Part shown: piece after piece, positions 54,363-63,864 of the stretch
Numbering within the stretch: position 1 is the first letter of the stretch
Layout of the letters: each line of letters opens with the position of its first letter
Assembly (NCBI RefSeq): GCF_018383905.1
Contig: NZ_JAGYWA010000001.1
Location: forward strand, 62,001-126,000
From: Flavobacterium branchiicola
GTDB lineage: Bacteria > Bacteroidota > Bacteroidia > Flavobacteriales > Flavobacteriaceae
DNA length: 64,000 nucleotides
Direction of reading: 5' to 3'
Made by a program: the position numbers and the translations under genes
Notes under the pieces: generated by a model
What the model was told of the DNA's origin: nothing
Seen by the model: the letters and a program-made list of their open reading frames with translations, nothing else
The model's database searches: none

Positions 54363-55313
54363 TTAGAATTTTATATGTGGCAGTTTTTCTCCTAAAAGAC
54401 TGATCTTCTTTTGAAGATTTTCTAAGAATTTTTTATGCTGTTCTGATTCTGGATTGAAACTACGATGACGAAGACTTTTTTGAATTTCGTCTACATCTTT
54501 CATAACAAAAAAACTGTTTTCTGAAATGTAATTTTCGCTAAAAAGCTTCCAGATATAATCAATGGCAATTTGATTAGGATGAAGCATGTCTTCATTATAA
54601 AAACGATAATCACGAAGTTCATCCATCATGATTTCGTACGAAGGAAAATAGTCGAAAGCCGAAAGTCGAAAGTCGAAAGTCTTATGCAATGCTGTAAATA
54701 AATGTGATTTACTTAGTTGATTTTCTGTAAAACCGTCTTTTATATGGCGTACAGGTGAAACGGTGAAAATGAAATTTATCTCAGGATTTAAACCCTGAAT
54801 TAAATCAATAGTATTTTGAATGCTCTTTTGGATAACTTCAACCGATAATAATTCTTTAGAGAATTGCTTTTGAGGTACTTTATGGCAATTGGCTACAATT
54901 TCATCACTTTCAATATTTCTATAAATCCAGGAAGTTCCCAAAGTGATTATTATATGGGTCGCTTCTTTTAATTGTTTATGAGTTTCTGTTATTGCTTTAT
55001 TGAGCGATTCTAATAATTCTTGTCGGTCTGAGTTACTTAAATCGGAATGTACTTCAAAGCTATGCCAGCGTTCATTATGGAAGAAAACGTCTTTTTCCTG
55101 AAAGAAATTCTGTTCACAAACTCTTCGAAACAAATTCTCAATTGAAACCGGATTAAAAATAATTCCAAAAGGATTGGTTTCATTTTGAAATTTAAAATAA
55201 TCGAATTTCTCCGCCATATTTTCTGCAAAACAGGAACCAACAGAAAGTATCTTCGAATTATAATCGATTGGATTATTACTTTTTGAAATTGGAATTTGAG
55301 TTCTGAATTGCAT
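54363..55313 (-). CDS. GSCFA domain protein
   Basis: This 316-residue protein carries the GSCFA signature in ILSVGSCFAENMAEKFDYFKF at residues 24-44, followed by NPFGIIFNPVSIENLFRR. GSCFA proteins resemble SGNH/GDSL hydrolases; a second block TLGTSWIYRN and a later DMLHPNQIA (Asp-His type) are visible, consistent with a hydrolase active site. Substrate unknown. It is flanked by tamB and a lipoprotein gene. Confidence 0.88.
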   Translation of the reverse strand: MQFRTQIPISKSNNPIDYNSKILSVGSCFAENMAEKFDYFKFQNETNPFGIIFNPVSIENLFRRVCEQNFFQEKDVFFHNERWHSFEVHSDLSNSDRQELLESLNKAITETHKQLKEATHIIITLGTSWIYRNIESDEIVANCHKVPQKQFSKELLSVEVIQKSIQNTIDLIQGLNPEINFIFTVSPVRHIKDGFTENQLSKSHLFTALHKTFDFRLSAFDYFPSYEIMMDELRDYRFYNEDMLHPNQIAIDYIWKLFSENYISENSFFVMKDVDEIQKSLRHRSFNPESEQHKKFLENLQKKISLLGEKLPHIKF

Positions 55314-55360
55314 GATTTCTAGTTTATACCACGAATTTCATCAATTTTTACCAATAAAAA

Positions 55361-55385
55361 AACCAAATACAAAAAGTATTTGGTT
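55361..55385 (-). terminator. Terminator after the 264-residue lipoprotein gene
   Basis: A ten-base perfect stem (55376-55385 with 55361-55370) and a five-base loop are followed on the minus strand by a T run. It lies 23 bases after the stop codon. Just beyond lies a single-arm fragment of the GCCACGAATT repeat (55328-55350). Confidence 0.88.
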
Positions 55386-55408
55386 TCTATAATAAAGTAT
55401 GCTTTTAA

Positions 55409-56203
55409 TTAGTACGTATAGTCATTTGATTCAACAGCTTTTCCGTCTTTTGTGAAATTAGTAATTTTTGACGGGAAATTATTTGCATCATATACAATTT
55501 CGCTTTTGTATACATTTGCTGTTTCATTTGAATAAGATGCTGTATACTTAACAATATTGTTTACAGAGCTATATATAGAACCTTCACCTTCACTATGGTC
55601 TATTAACAAATTGAATCCTGCAATGTTTTTGTATGGATTGTTCTTATTGTCATACTCATATGCAGCTGTAAATACACTACCTGTTTCTGAATCTGTTTGG
55701 ACACTTTTAACTAGATTTCCATTCGCAAAAGTTAACACTTCAGAATAAATACTTTTTGTTTCTGTAGTACCATTTATATTATATCGATCTCTTTTTACTG
55801 TTCCATCTGCGTTATGCATAAATACTATTTTACTTTTATATTCACCATTAGGAAATGCTGTCGAAAAACCTTCTGCAAATGCAGACTCTGTAAGCTTTCC
55901 GTTTGTATATTTATAAGTTGTTATGTCACTAATAATATCTTTACCGCTTTCAGTATCATAATTAATTTCTTTTACCACAAGGTTACCATCGTAAGTATAG
56001 TCAGTTCTCCCTGCTTCATCTTTCATGCTTACAATTTTAGTACCACTGTAAGTTGCTACATACGTAGAATTCTCTGAAGGATATGCTACACTAGAATATT
56101 TAATTGTTTTTGGTAAAATAGCACTTCCTTCCTGATTATCATCACTTGAACAAGATGTTAAAACTAGTGCTAAAGCGCTAAAAAGGCATAAAACTTTTTT
56201 CAT
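55409..56203 (-). CDS. Lipoprotein with YD-type repeats
   Basis: This 264-residue protein has a lipobox at ALVLTSCSSDD. Repeated short units are seen such as YTYDGNLVVKEINYD, YKYTNGKLTES, YEYDNKNNPYKN and YDANNFPSKITNF, similar to the YD/RHS-type repeats of DUF4595-like lipoproteins. Such proteins are surface-exposed or periplasmic in Bacteroidota with no known function. A TATGTTTG box lies about 30 bases upstream. Confidence 0.75.
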   Translation of the reverse strand: MKKVLCLFSALALVLTSCSSDDNQEGSAILPKTIKYSSVAYPSENSTYVATYSGTKIVSMKDEAGRTDYTYDGNLVVKEINYDTESGKDIISDITTYKYTNGKLTESAFAEGFSTAFPNGEYKSKIVFMHNADGTVKRDRYNINGTTETKSIYSEVLTFANGNLVKSVQTDSETGSVFTAAYEYDNKNNPYKNIAGFNLLIDHSEGEGSIYSSVNNIVKYTASYSNETANVYKSEIVYDANNFPSKITNFTKDGKAVESNDYTY

Positions 56204-56231
56204 TTTGATTTGTTAAAATTGATTATTGCCG

Positions 56232-56239
56232 CAAACATA
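56232..56239 (-). promoter_or_regulatory. Candidate -7 box of the YD-repeat lipoprotein gene
   Basis: TATGTTTG on the minus strand matches TAnnTTTG, 28 bases before the lipoprotein start. A TTG box at proper distance was not found. The rest of the 330-base gap (56204-56533) shows no gene. Confidence 0.45.
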
Positions 56240-56498
56240 ACACATCCAAAAATTAAAACCTTACGGGATTCCTCATTACAACACAAAACTTACTTCCGAA
56301 ATTACATAACAGACTAATAACAATCAACATACAAACAAAGAACTAGAAAAAGATTTAACTAAAAATAAATAGTACATAAATACACACCTTTTTCTTAAAG
56401 TTGAAACAGGATTATTAACCAATAAATTAAAAAATAGAACAATAATAAATTTACATTTTAATTAACCCAAATGAACTTTACAAACCCAAACAATTCCT

Positions 56499-56506
56499 TA
56501 CTTTTG
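56499..56506 (+). promoter_or_regulatory. Candidate -7 box of the ABC exporter gene
   Basis: TACTTTTG matches TAnnTTTG, 27 bases before the exporter ATG. The -33 region has only an ACTTTAC stretch, a weak match. Confidence 0.5.
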
Positions 56507-56533
56507 TATCTTGCACTTTTCTAAAAATCGTAT

Positions 56534-58279
56534 ATGAAATTACTATATTCTTATATAATCAAACATAAAATGCTTTTGTTTTTTGCTTTGATTATGGCCT
56601 CTATAAACATTTGTTTCAGTTTGTCAGACTCTATTATTACCGGTAAATTAATGCAGGACTGCGGTGTCGGACTGCATAAATATGACGGAAATGCAGCTGG
56701 TTTTATCAAATCGTTGTCTTTCTGGCTCGCGCTCTCACTTGGTGCTGCCATGATTTCCAGAATTACTAAAAACTTTCAGGACTATTTCACCAATATCGTA
56801 ATTCAGAGAACCGGTGCTCAAATGTATACTGACGGTATAAAAAAATCACTTGACTTGCCTTATGCTGAATTTGAAGATCAGCGAAGCGGTGAAACTTTAA
56901 GTAAATTAACCAAAGTAAGATCTGATTCTGAAAAATTAATCACACTTTCGATTTCTTTGATTTTCCAAACTATTATTGGATTCATCTTTGTAATTCTTTA
57001 TGTAGCGAGAATTGATTTTCGTATTTCGCTAATCTTTTTAATTACCGCACCTATTATTGCGTTGGTGAGTTCTTATTTAGGAAAAAAGATTAAAGTCGTT
57101 TCTAAAAAAATCGTAAATCAAACGAATGCTTTGGCAGGTTCTACAACTGAAAGTTTAAGAAACATCGAACTTGTAAAAAGTCTTGGTTTAACGTATCAGG
57201 AAGAAAAACGTCTGAACTTAAATACCTTTAAAATCTTACACCTTGAACTGGAAAAAGTTCGCTACATACGAAGCTTAAGTTTTATTCAGGGAACAACCGT
57301 TCACTTTTTAAGAACCTGCGTGGTATTTACTTTGTACTATTTCTTGTTTGGAGGAAAAATTATTGTGGGTGATTTATTGACGATGGTCTTTTTTACCTTC
57401 TTTATATTTGGTCCATTGCAGGAACTTGGAAACTTTATCATTACGGTTAATGAAACAAAAGTTTCAATGGAAAATTTCAGAGTACTTTTAAATGCTCCGA
57501 AAGAATTTCGTCCTAAAGATCCAAAACATGTTGGAGCAATTCAGTCCTTATTGTTTTCGAATGTGAGTTTCAAACATAAAACAGCCAAATTTAAAGCGGT
57601 TGAAAATATTAATTTCGAAATCAAGCAAGGACAGACCGTTGCCTTTGTTGGTCCGTCTGGTTCAGGTAAAACTACTTTAGTAAAATTATTAGTTGGTTTA
57701 TATACGCCCGCCGAAGGTCAGGTTTTTTATAATGAAATCGATTCAACCGAAATTGATTTATTGGATCTTAGAAAACAATTGGGTTTTGTAACGCAGGATG
57801 CTCAATTATTCTCAGGAACAATTCGCGAAAATTTATTGTTTGTAAAACCAAATGCAACAGACGAAGAAATATATGACGCCTTAAAAAGAGCGAGCTGTGA
57901 AAAACTGCTAAAACGTGCCGAAGATGGTTTAAACACCACAATTGGTGAAGGTGGAATAAAGGTTTCCGGCGGAGAAAAACAACGTTTATCGATTGCCAGA
58001 GCTATTCTTAGAAATCCGAATTTATTGATTTTTGATGAAGCAACTTCTGCTTTGGATTCTATTACGGAGGAGGAAATTAATGCTACAATCAGAAATATAT
58101 CCGACAAAAATAGAATTACGGTTTTAATTGCACACCGTTTGTCTACCGTTATGCACGCCGATAGAATATTTGTTCTTGAACAAGGTAAAATCATCGAGCA
58201 AGGTAAACATGACGATTTAATTGTAGAAAAAGGTCTGTATTACGCCATGTGGCGCCAGCAGATTGGGGAACGTAAATAG
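56534..58279 (+). CDS. ABC exporter, fused membrane and ATPase half-transporter
   Basis: This 581-residue half-transporter has six membrane helices in residues 1-310 and an ATPase domain in 335-580. Walker A GPSGSGKTT spans 373-381, the signature VSGGEKQR 477-484, Walker B LLIFDE 497-502 and the H-loop histidine H534. Lipid or drug export (MsbA-like) is typical of the family, but the substrate cannot be deduced. It works as a homodimer, as no partner gene is adjacent. Confidence 0.9.
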   Translation: MKLLYSYIIKHKMLLFFALIMASINICFSLSDSIITGKLMQDCGVGLHKYDGNAAGFIKSLSFWLALSLGAAMISRITKNFQDYFTNIVIQRTGAQMYTDGIKKSLDLPYAEFEDQRSGETLSKLTKVRSDSEKLITLSISLIFQTIIGFIFVILYVARIDFRISLIFLITAPIIALVSSYLGKKIKVVSKKIVNQTNALAGSTTESLRNIELVKSLGLTYQEEKRLNLNTFKILHLELEKVRYIRSLSFIQGTTVHFLRTCVVFTLYYFLFGGKIIVGDLLTMVFFTFFIFGPLQELGNFIITVNETKVSMENFRVLLNAPKEFRPKDPKHVGAIQSLLFSNVSFKHKTAKFKAVENINFEIKQGQTVAFVGPSGSGKTTLVKLLVGLYTPAEGQVFYNEIDSTEIDLLDLRKQLGFVTQDAQLFSGTIRENLLFVKPNATDEEIYDALKRASCEKLLKRAEDGLNTTIGEGGIKVSGGEKQRLSIARAILRNPNLLIFDEATSALDSITEEEINATIRNISDKNRITVLIAHRLSTVMHADRIFVLEQGKIIEQGKHDDLIVEKGLYYAMWRQQIGERK

Positions 58280-58388
58280 TTTTTTTTTTTAAGTTACTAA
58301 GATGCTAAGGTTCTAAGTTTTTTTTTTATAGCCTTCTGCTTTAGTTGGACGCTATTAAATTTTAATTATCTTCTTGATTATAAATACA

Positions 58389-58421
58389 AAACCCGACAGG
58401 TTTTAAAAACCTGTCGGGTTT
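58389..58421. repeat. Second copy of the 33-base hairpin found after lysS
   Basis: These 33 bases are identical to 29755-29787 and form a stem of about 16 base pairs between two converging genes (ABC exporter and alaS). A T run is missing here, so it may be a dispersed repeat rather than a dedicated terminator. CTAAG/CTTAG-type short repeats flank it on both sides (58291-58317 and 58441-58472). Confidence 0.85.
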
Positions 58422-58470
58422 GTTGTGATTTATAAAAACTTAGTCCCTCAGAACCTTAGCATCTTAGTAC

Positions 58471-61110
58471 CTATTTAACAAAATCCACTGCTTTGGAAAG
58501 CGCCTCAGCAACTCCATCAGCATTTTTACCTCCTGCGGTTGCGAAGAAAGGCTGACCTCCTCCTCCACCTTGGATATATTTACCTAATTCACGAACAACT
58601 TGTCCAGCGTTTAGGTTTTTCTCTACTACTAATTCTTTAGAGATATAGCACGTTAACATTGGTTTTCCGTCATTAACTGTAGCCAAAACAAGAAACAGAT
58701 TTTTAGATGTATTACCTAATTCGTAAGCCAAATCTTTTGCTCCTTCCGGATTTAGATCCACTTGTTTTGCTAAGAATTGAATTCCGTTAATATCTTGTAA
58801 TTCTTTAGCCAAATCACCTTTCATATTTTTAGCTTTATCTTTCAATAAAACTTCCAATTGTTTTTTCAACTGTGCATTCTCATCTTGTAATGCCTGAATC
58901 GCTTTTACAGGATCCTGAGCATTTTTAAGCGCTTCTTTAATTTCGATGAAAGAAAGTGCCTGAGATTCAAAATATTCTTTTGCAGCTTCACTTGTAATTG
59001 CTTCAATTCTTCTGATTCCGGCTGCAACTGCTCCTTCTGAAACAATTTTAAAGTGCCAGATATCAGATGTATTTGCAACGTGTGTTCCTCCACATAATTC
59101 GACAGAATCACCAAATTTAATGGTACGAACTAAATCTCCGTATTTCTCACCAAATAAAGCAATTGCACCATCTTCAAGAGCCTGATCTTTTGGAATCGCT
59201 CTTTTTTCGATTAATGGCAAACTCTCACGTATCCTTGCATTTACAAAGTTTTCTACTTCCAGTAATTCCTCATCAGAAACTTTAGAGAAATGAGAAAAGT
59301 CAAAACGTAAAGAAGCATTACGAACCATAGATCCTTTTTGCTCAATATGTGTTCCTAAAATCTTACGTAAACCCTGGTGCAATAAATGCGTAGCCGAGTG
59401 ATTTGACGAAGTTTTAGCTCTTTGAACAGCATCAACAACAGCAGTAAATGTTCCCGTAATATTATCCGGAAGCGATTTTGCTAAATGTATCGTTTGGTTA
59501 TTTTCTTTTTTAGTATCGATAATATAAATAATGTCACCGTTTTGCGCTTCAAGATATCCCTTATCACCAGTTTGTCCTCCGCTTTCTCCATAAAAAGGAG
59601 TTGCATTGAAAACTAATTGAAAAATCTCTCCGTCTTTTGCGCTTTCAACTCTTCTGTATTTAGTGATTTTCACTTGTTGTGATAAACGATCGTACCCAAC
59701 AAATTCCTGAATATCATCTTCTATAATTACATTCCAGTCTCCGGCAGTGACTTTTGATGCTGCACGAGATCTTTCTTTTTGTAATTGCAATTGCTCCTGA
59801 AAGCCTTTTTCATCTAACTTTAATCCTTTTTCAGAAAGAATCAAAGCAGTTAAATCGATTGGAAACCCGTAAGTATCATACAATTCAAAAGCTTTTTTAC
59901 CATCAATTGTATCTCCTGTATTATTTAAAATAACAGCATCCAAAAGAATTAATCCCTGATCTAATGTTCTTAAGAAAGAATTCTCTTCCTCACGAATAAC
60001 ATTTGAACTAAGTGCTTTCTGCGTTCTGATTTCCGGGAAAGAATCTCCCATTTGCTCGCTTAAAGTTTCTACCAATTTATAGATAAATGCTTCTTTAGTA
60101 TTTAAGAAAGTAAATCCATAACGAATTGCACGACGTAAAATTCTACGAATTACATAACCAGCTCCAGTGTTAGAAGGCAACTGACCATCAGCAATAGCAA
60201 AAGCTACAGCACGAACGTGATCTGCAATAACACGAATAGCGATATTCATTTTGTTTTGTTCATCACTAATGTTTGTTACTTCATTAGATGTATATTTTGC
60301 TCCAGTAATCGTTTCAATTTCTCTAATTAGAGGCATGAAAACATCAGTATCATAATTCGATGTTTTTCCTTGTAATGCCATACACAAACGTTCAAATCCC
60401 ATTCCGGTATCAACGTGTTGTGCTGGAAGTTTTTCCAGAGAACCATCCGCTTTACGGTTGAATTCCATGAATACATTATTCCAGATTTCAACAACCTGAG
60501 CATTATCCCCATTCACTTCTCCTTTTCCTGGTTTCAGAGCTTTTTCTTCTGCAGAACGTAAATCAACGTGAATTTCAGAACAAGGCCCGCATGGCCCTTG
60601 ATCTCCCATTTCCCAGAAATTATCTTTTTTATTTCCTAGAACAATTCGGTCTTCGTCGATTAAAGTTTTCCAGATATCCCAAGCTTCCTGATCAAACGGA
60701 ACATTATCTTCTTTGCTTCCTTCAAAAACAGAAACATAAAGATTCTCTTTTGGAATTTTATACACTTCTGTCAATAGTTCCCAAGCCCAGTTGATTGCTT
60801 CTTTTTTGAAATAATCACCAAAAGACCAGTTTCCTAACATCTCAAACATAGTATGGTGGTACGTATCAATACCAACCTCCTCAAGATCATTATGTTTTCC
60901 TGAAACACGAAGACATTTTTGCGTATCGGCTATTCTTTTGCTTTTTGGAGTTCCGTTTCCTAAGAAAAATTCTTTAAACTGGGCCATACCCGAGTTATTG
61001 AACATTAAGGTTGGGTCGTCTTTAAGTACAATAGGAGCCGAAGGAACAATAGTATGTCCTTTACTCTCAAAAAAATCTAAAAATTGTTTACGTACGTCTT
61101 GTGATTTCAT
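58471..61110 (-). CDS. alaS: Alanyl-tRNA synthetase
   Basis: The ATG at 61110 gives 879 residues beginning [19 protein letters not shown]; a start at 61182 would add 24 residues that lie in repeat DNA. The class II core (1-450), the editing domain with the zinc-type motif [12 protein letters not shown] and [11 protein letters not shown], and the C-terminal DHHA1-like domain ([18 protein letters not shown]) are all present. It charges tRNA-Ala and clears mischarged Ser or Gly. Confidence 0.97.
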   Translation of the reverse strand: MKSQDVRKQFLDFFESKGHTIVPSAPIVLKDDPTLMFNNSGMAQFKEFFLGNGTPKSKRIADTQKCLRVSGKHNDLEEVGIDTYHHTMFEMLGNWSFGDYFKKEAINWAWELLTEVYKIPKENLYVSVFEGSKEDNVPFDQEAWDIWKTLIDEDRIVLGNKKDNFWEMGDQGPCGPCSEIHVDLRSAEEKALKPGKGEVNGDNAQVVEIWNNVFMEFNRKADGSLEKLPAQHVDTGMGFERLCMALQGKTSNYDTDVFMPLIREIETITGAKYTSNEVTNISDEQNKMNIAIRVIADHVRAVAFAIADGQLPSNTGAGYVIRRILRRAIRYGFTFLNTKEAFIYKLVETLSEQMGDSFPEIRTQKALSSNVIREEENSFLRTLDQGLILLDAVILNNTGDTIDGKKAFELYDTYGFPIDLTALILSEKGLKLDEKGFQEQLQLQKERSRAASKVTAGDWNVIIEDDIQEFVGYDRLSQQVKITKYRRVESAKDGEIFQLVFNATPFYGESGGQTGDKGYLEAQNGDIIYIIDTKKENNQTIHLAKSLPDNITGTFTAVVDAVQRAKTSSNHSATHLLHQGLRKILGTHIEQKGSMVRNASLRFDFSHFSKVSDEELLEVENFVNARIRESLPLIEKRAIPKDQALEDGAIALFGEKYGDLVRTIKFGDSVELCGGTHVANTSDIWHFKIVSEGAVAAGIRRIEAITSEAAKEYFESQALSFIEIKEALKNAQDPVKAIQALQDENAQLKKQLEVLLKDKAKNMKGDLAKELQDINGIQFLAKQVDLNPEGAKDLAYELGNTSKNLFLVLATVNDGKPMLTCYISKELVVEKNLNAGQVVRELGKYIQGGGGGQPFFATAGGKNADGVAEALSKAVDFVK

Positions 61111-61126
61111 ATTAAAATTAGAAAAT

Positions 61127-61291
61127 GTGTCAATTTGATAATGTGATAATTTGAATAATATGCCAATAAATAAAGGTGTCAATTTGATAATGTGACAATT
61201 AGATAATTTTAAACTAAAATTAATAGCTCAAAACAATAAATTACCCATTTAATACATTATCTAATTATCTAATTGACTCAATTATCTAATT
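61127..61291. repeat. Cluster of GATAATGTGACAATTAG-like repeats upstream of alaS
   Basis: A 20-base direct repeat occurs at 61127-61146 and 61176-61195. CAATTAGATAATT-type units on the left are complementary to AATTATCTAATTG units at 61263-61291, so folded forms are possible. The cluster fills most of the gap between the divergent alaS and M23 genes. A fragment also appears near 38352. Confidence 0.75.
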
Positions 61292-61390
61292 GCTTTTATT
61301 CTTGAAAAAAAGTCCCGAACAACTGAAACATTTAGTAATTTTGTTCGACTAACTCATTTTACAAGCTGCAAAAATAGGGTATTTTAAAAT

Positions 61391-62368
61391 ATGGCGAAAG
61401 TAAAATATTATTACGACTCAGAAAATCTGGCTTATACGAAAATAAAAACCAGAAAAAGGGCAAAATTTGGCTATGCATTGTTGTTTTTGGTAGCTTCAGC
61501 ATTATTTGGTTTTTTAGTTTTTATACTTTTAATCAATACTTCGTACTTCGAAACTCCAAAAGATCGTTTACAGGCTCGCGAAATTGAGAATTTGAAGCTG
61601 AATTATGCTATTTTGAATAAAAAAATGGACGAAATCGATGCTGCAGCAGAAGCTCTTGAAGACCGTGACAATAATATTTACAGAGTATATTTTAATAAAA
61701 CCGAAATTCCTGATTCAATCAGAAAAGCAGGTTTTAGAAATCCCGAGAGATACAAAATATTAGAAGGATATAATAACTCGCAATTGGTTTTAAATACGAC
61801 TAAAAGAGTTGATAAACTTTCTAAAGAATTAGCTATTCAATCTAAATCTTTAGATGAAATTTTAAAACTGGCAAGTACAAAAGGGAATCTATTATTGGCA
61901 ATTCCGGCAATTCAGCCTGTGCAGAATGAGAATTTAAAACGTGTTGCTTCAGGTTTTGGATACAGACTTGATCCTTTCACGAAAGTGAGAAAAATGCATA
62001 ACGGAATGGATTTTACTGCCAACACCGGCGCTCCCGTTTATGCCACAGGCGATGGTGTAATTGATAGAGCCGACAGTAACGCATCTGGTTACGGAAATCA
62101 TGTCGTTATCAGGCACGGTTTTGGATACGAAAGTTTGTATGCGCATTTAAGCAAATACAATTGCAGACCTGGTCAGCATGTAAAACGCGGCGATGTTATT
62201 GGTTATGTAGGAAGTACCGGAAGATCTGAAGGTCCGCATTGTCATTATGAAGTTCATAAAGATGGAAAAGTCGTGAATCCGTTGAATTTTTATTACGGAA
62301 ATATTTCTGCTGTAGAATATGTGGCAATTTCACAAATGGCCAATCAGGAAAACCAATCATTAGATTAA
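61391..62368 (+). CDS. M23 family zinc metallopeptidase
   Basis: This 325-residue inner-membrane-anchored protein has one membrane helix (about 28-48), a coiled-coil stretch (60-165) and a C-terminal LytM domain. The zinc ligands are predicted to be H203, D207 (MHNGMDF) and H285 (PHCHYEVH), with H252 (YAHLSK) in the active site. It likely cuts or regulates cutting of peptidoglycan. A TAATTTTG box at 61336-61343 lies 48 bases upstream. Confidence 0.92.
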   Translation: MAKVKYYYDSENLAYTKIKTRKRAKFGYALLFLVASALFGFLVFILLINTSYFETPKDRLQAREIENLKLNYAILNKKMDEIDAAAEALEDRDNNIYRVYFNKTEIPDSIRKAGFRNPERYKILEGYNNSQLVLNTTKRVDKLSKELAIQSKSLDEILKLASTKGNLLLAIPAIQPVQNENLKRVASGFGYRLDPFTKVRKMHNGMDFTANTGAPVYATGDGVIDRADSNASGYGNHVVIRHGFGYESLYAHLSKYNCRPGQHVKRGDVIGYVGSTGRSEGPHCHYEVHKDGKVVNPLNFYYGNISAVEYVAISQMANQENQSLD

Positions 62369-62417
62369 TCGTACAAAAAGTACTATTTTTGAAATAAATT
62401 AAAGAAAATTAAAAAAC

Positions 62418-62750
62418 ATGCATATTGAACTTTCAAAAGATAAAAGATATTACAGCATTGGCGAAGTAGCCAAAGCTTTTAATGTCAATGCATCATTGAT
62501 ACGTTTTTGGGACAGCGAATTTGATATTCTAAAACCTAAAAAGAATGCAAAAGGCAATAGAATGTTTACTCCTGATGATATTACCAACCTGCAATTGATC
62601 TATCATTTGGTTAAAGAAAGAGGTTTTACGCTTGAAGGAGCCAAAACTCATTTAAAAGAAGGACAAAAGAAAACATTAGATAAATTCGAAATAATACGTA
62701 AATTAGAGTCCATAAAAACGCAATTAAACGACATCAAAAACGAATTGTAA
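62418..62750 (+). CDS. MerR-family transcriptional regulator
   Basis: This 110-residue protein has a MerR-type winged helix-turn-helix at residues 10-75 (YYSIGEVAKAFNVNASLIRFWD ... GNRMFTPDDITNL). It has only a short C-terminal helix (about 85-110) and no obvious ligand domain, which suggests control by dimerisation only. Target genes are unknown. It follows the M23 peptidase gene by 49 bases. Confidence 0.9.
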   Translation: MHIELSKDKRYYSIGEVAKAFNVNASLIRFWDSEFDILKPKKNAKGNRMFTPDDITNLQLIYHLVKERGFTLEGAKTHLKEGQKKTLDKFEIIRKLESIKTQLNDIKNEL

Positions 62751-62788
62751 TTAAATAAAAATAGAAATAAACTTAAATCAAAACAAAT

Positions 62789-63370
62789 ATGAAAAAGTGG
62801 TTAATCCCTGTAGGAATTATTATAGCACTTATTGCTATTATCGCATTTTGGTCAATTGGAATTAAAAATACTGGTTTGCAAAAAAACCAAGCAGTTAACA
62901 AAGAATGGGGTAATGTAAGCACTACTTACCAAAGAAGAAATGATCTTATCGGGAATTTAGTAAATACCGTAAAAGGTGCCGCAGATTTCGAAAAATCAAC
63001 ATTAACAGCAGTTATTGAAGCACGTGCAAAAGCTACATCTGTTACAATTGATCCAAGTAATGTAACTCCTGAACAATTAGCGCAATATAACCAGGCACAA
63101 AGTGGTGTATCTTCCTCTTTATCAAGATTATTGGTTTCTGTTGAACAATATCCAACTTTGAAAGCAAACGAAAACTTCCTGAAATTACAAGATGAATTAG
63201 CAAGTACTGAAAACCAAATTTTAACAGCAAGAACTCGTTTTAACGAAGCTGTACAAGATTACAATGGTTATATTCTTGCAATCCCAAACAAATGGTTCTT
63301 AGATTACAAAGAAAAACCATACTTCGAAGCTGTTGCAGGAGCTGATAAACCTGTTGAAGTAAAATTCTAA
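62789..63370 (+). CDS. lemA: LemA family protein
   Basis: This 193-residue protein has an N-terminal membrane helix (about 4-24) and the LemA helical domain (YQRRNDLIGNLVNTVKGAADFEKSTL, LKLQDELASTENQILTAR, FNEAVQDYNGYI). LemA proteins are membrane-associated and of unclear function. In many bacteria lemA precedes one or two TPM-domain genes, as here. Confidence 0.93.
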   Translation: MKKWLIPVGIIIALIAIIAFWSIGIKNTGLQKNQAVNKEWGNVSTTYQRRNDLIGNLVNTVKGAADFEKSTLTAVIEARAKATSVTIDPSNVTPEQLAQYNQAQSGVSSSLSRLLVSVEQYPTLKANENFLKLQDELASTENQILTARTRFNEAVQDYNGYILAIPNKWFLDYKEKPYFEAVAGADKPVEVKF

Positions 63371-63423
63371 ATAGATTCCAAATTAAATCTGAAATCTAAA
63401 ATCAATAATCTAAAATTACTCAG

Positions 63424-63861
63424 ATGTCAAAAGTAGAAGATTTTTTATCCAAAGAAGACGAACAAGAAATTGTTGAAGCTATTCGCGTGGCTGAAAAAAA
63501 TACTTCCGGAGAGATTAGAGTACATATAGAAAAAACAACTTCTAAAGTTCCTTTTGAAAGGGCTTTAGAAGTTTTTCATGATTTAAAAATGAATGAAACC
63601 CAACAGCAAAACGGGGTTTTATTTTACTTTGCTGTAGAAGATAAAAGTTTTGCCATTTGCGGAGATAAAGGCATCAATGACCTTGTAGCCAATGATTTTT
63701 GGGACTGTACCAAAGATAAAATGGTAGAACAATTTAAAGCTCAAAACTTTAAGCAAGGTATTGTTGACGGTATTCTGAATGCCGGCGAACAATTAAAAAA
63801 ATACTTTCCGTGGTCGGAAGACGACACCAATGAATTATCTAACGAAATCTCAAAAGGATAA
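63424..63861 (+). CDS. TPM domain protein
   Basis: This 145-residue cytoplasmic protein has the TPM (DUF477) pattern: FLSKEDEQEIVEAIRVAEKNTSGEIRVHIE near the start, then NGVLFYFAVEDKSFAICGDKGIND and a helical end. No signal peptide or membrane helix is present. It follows lemA by 53 bases and ends three bases before the next start, so the three genes form a unit. Confidence 0.88.
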   Translation: MSKVEDFLSKEDEQEIVEAIRVAEKNTSGEIRVHIEKTTSKVPFERALEVFHDLKMNETQQQNGVLFYFAVEDKSFAICGDKGINDLVANDFWDCTKDKMVEQFKAQNFKQGIVDGILNAGEQLKKYFPWSEDDTNELSNEISKG

Positions 63862-63864
63862 ATA

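Noticed and set aside
58540-58580. CCTCCTCCTCC-like run as an anti-Shine-Dalgarno or regulatory site
   Set aside because: It lies within alaS and encodes the conserved glycine run of the C-terminal domain.
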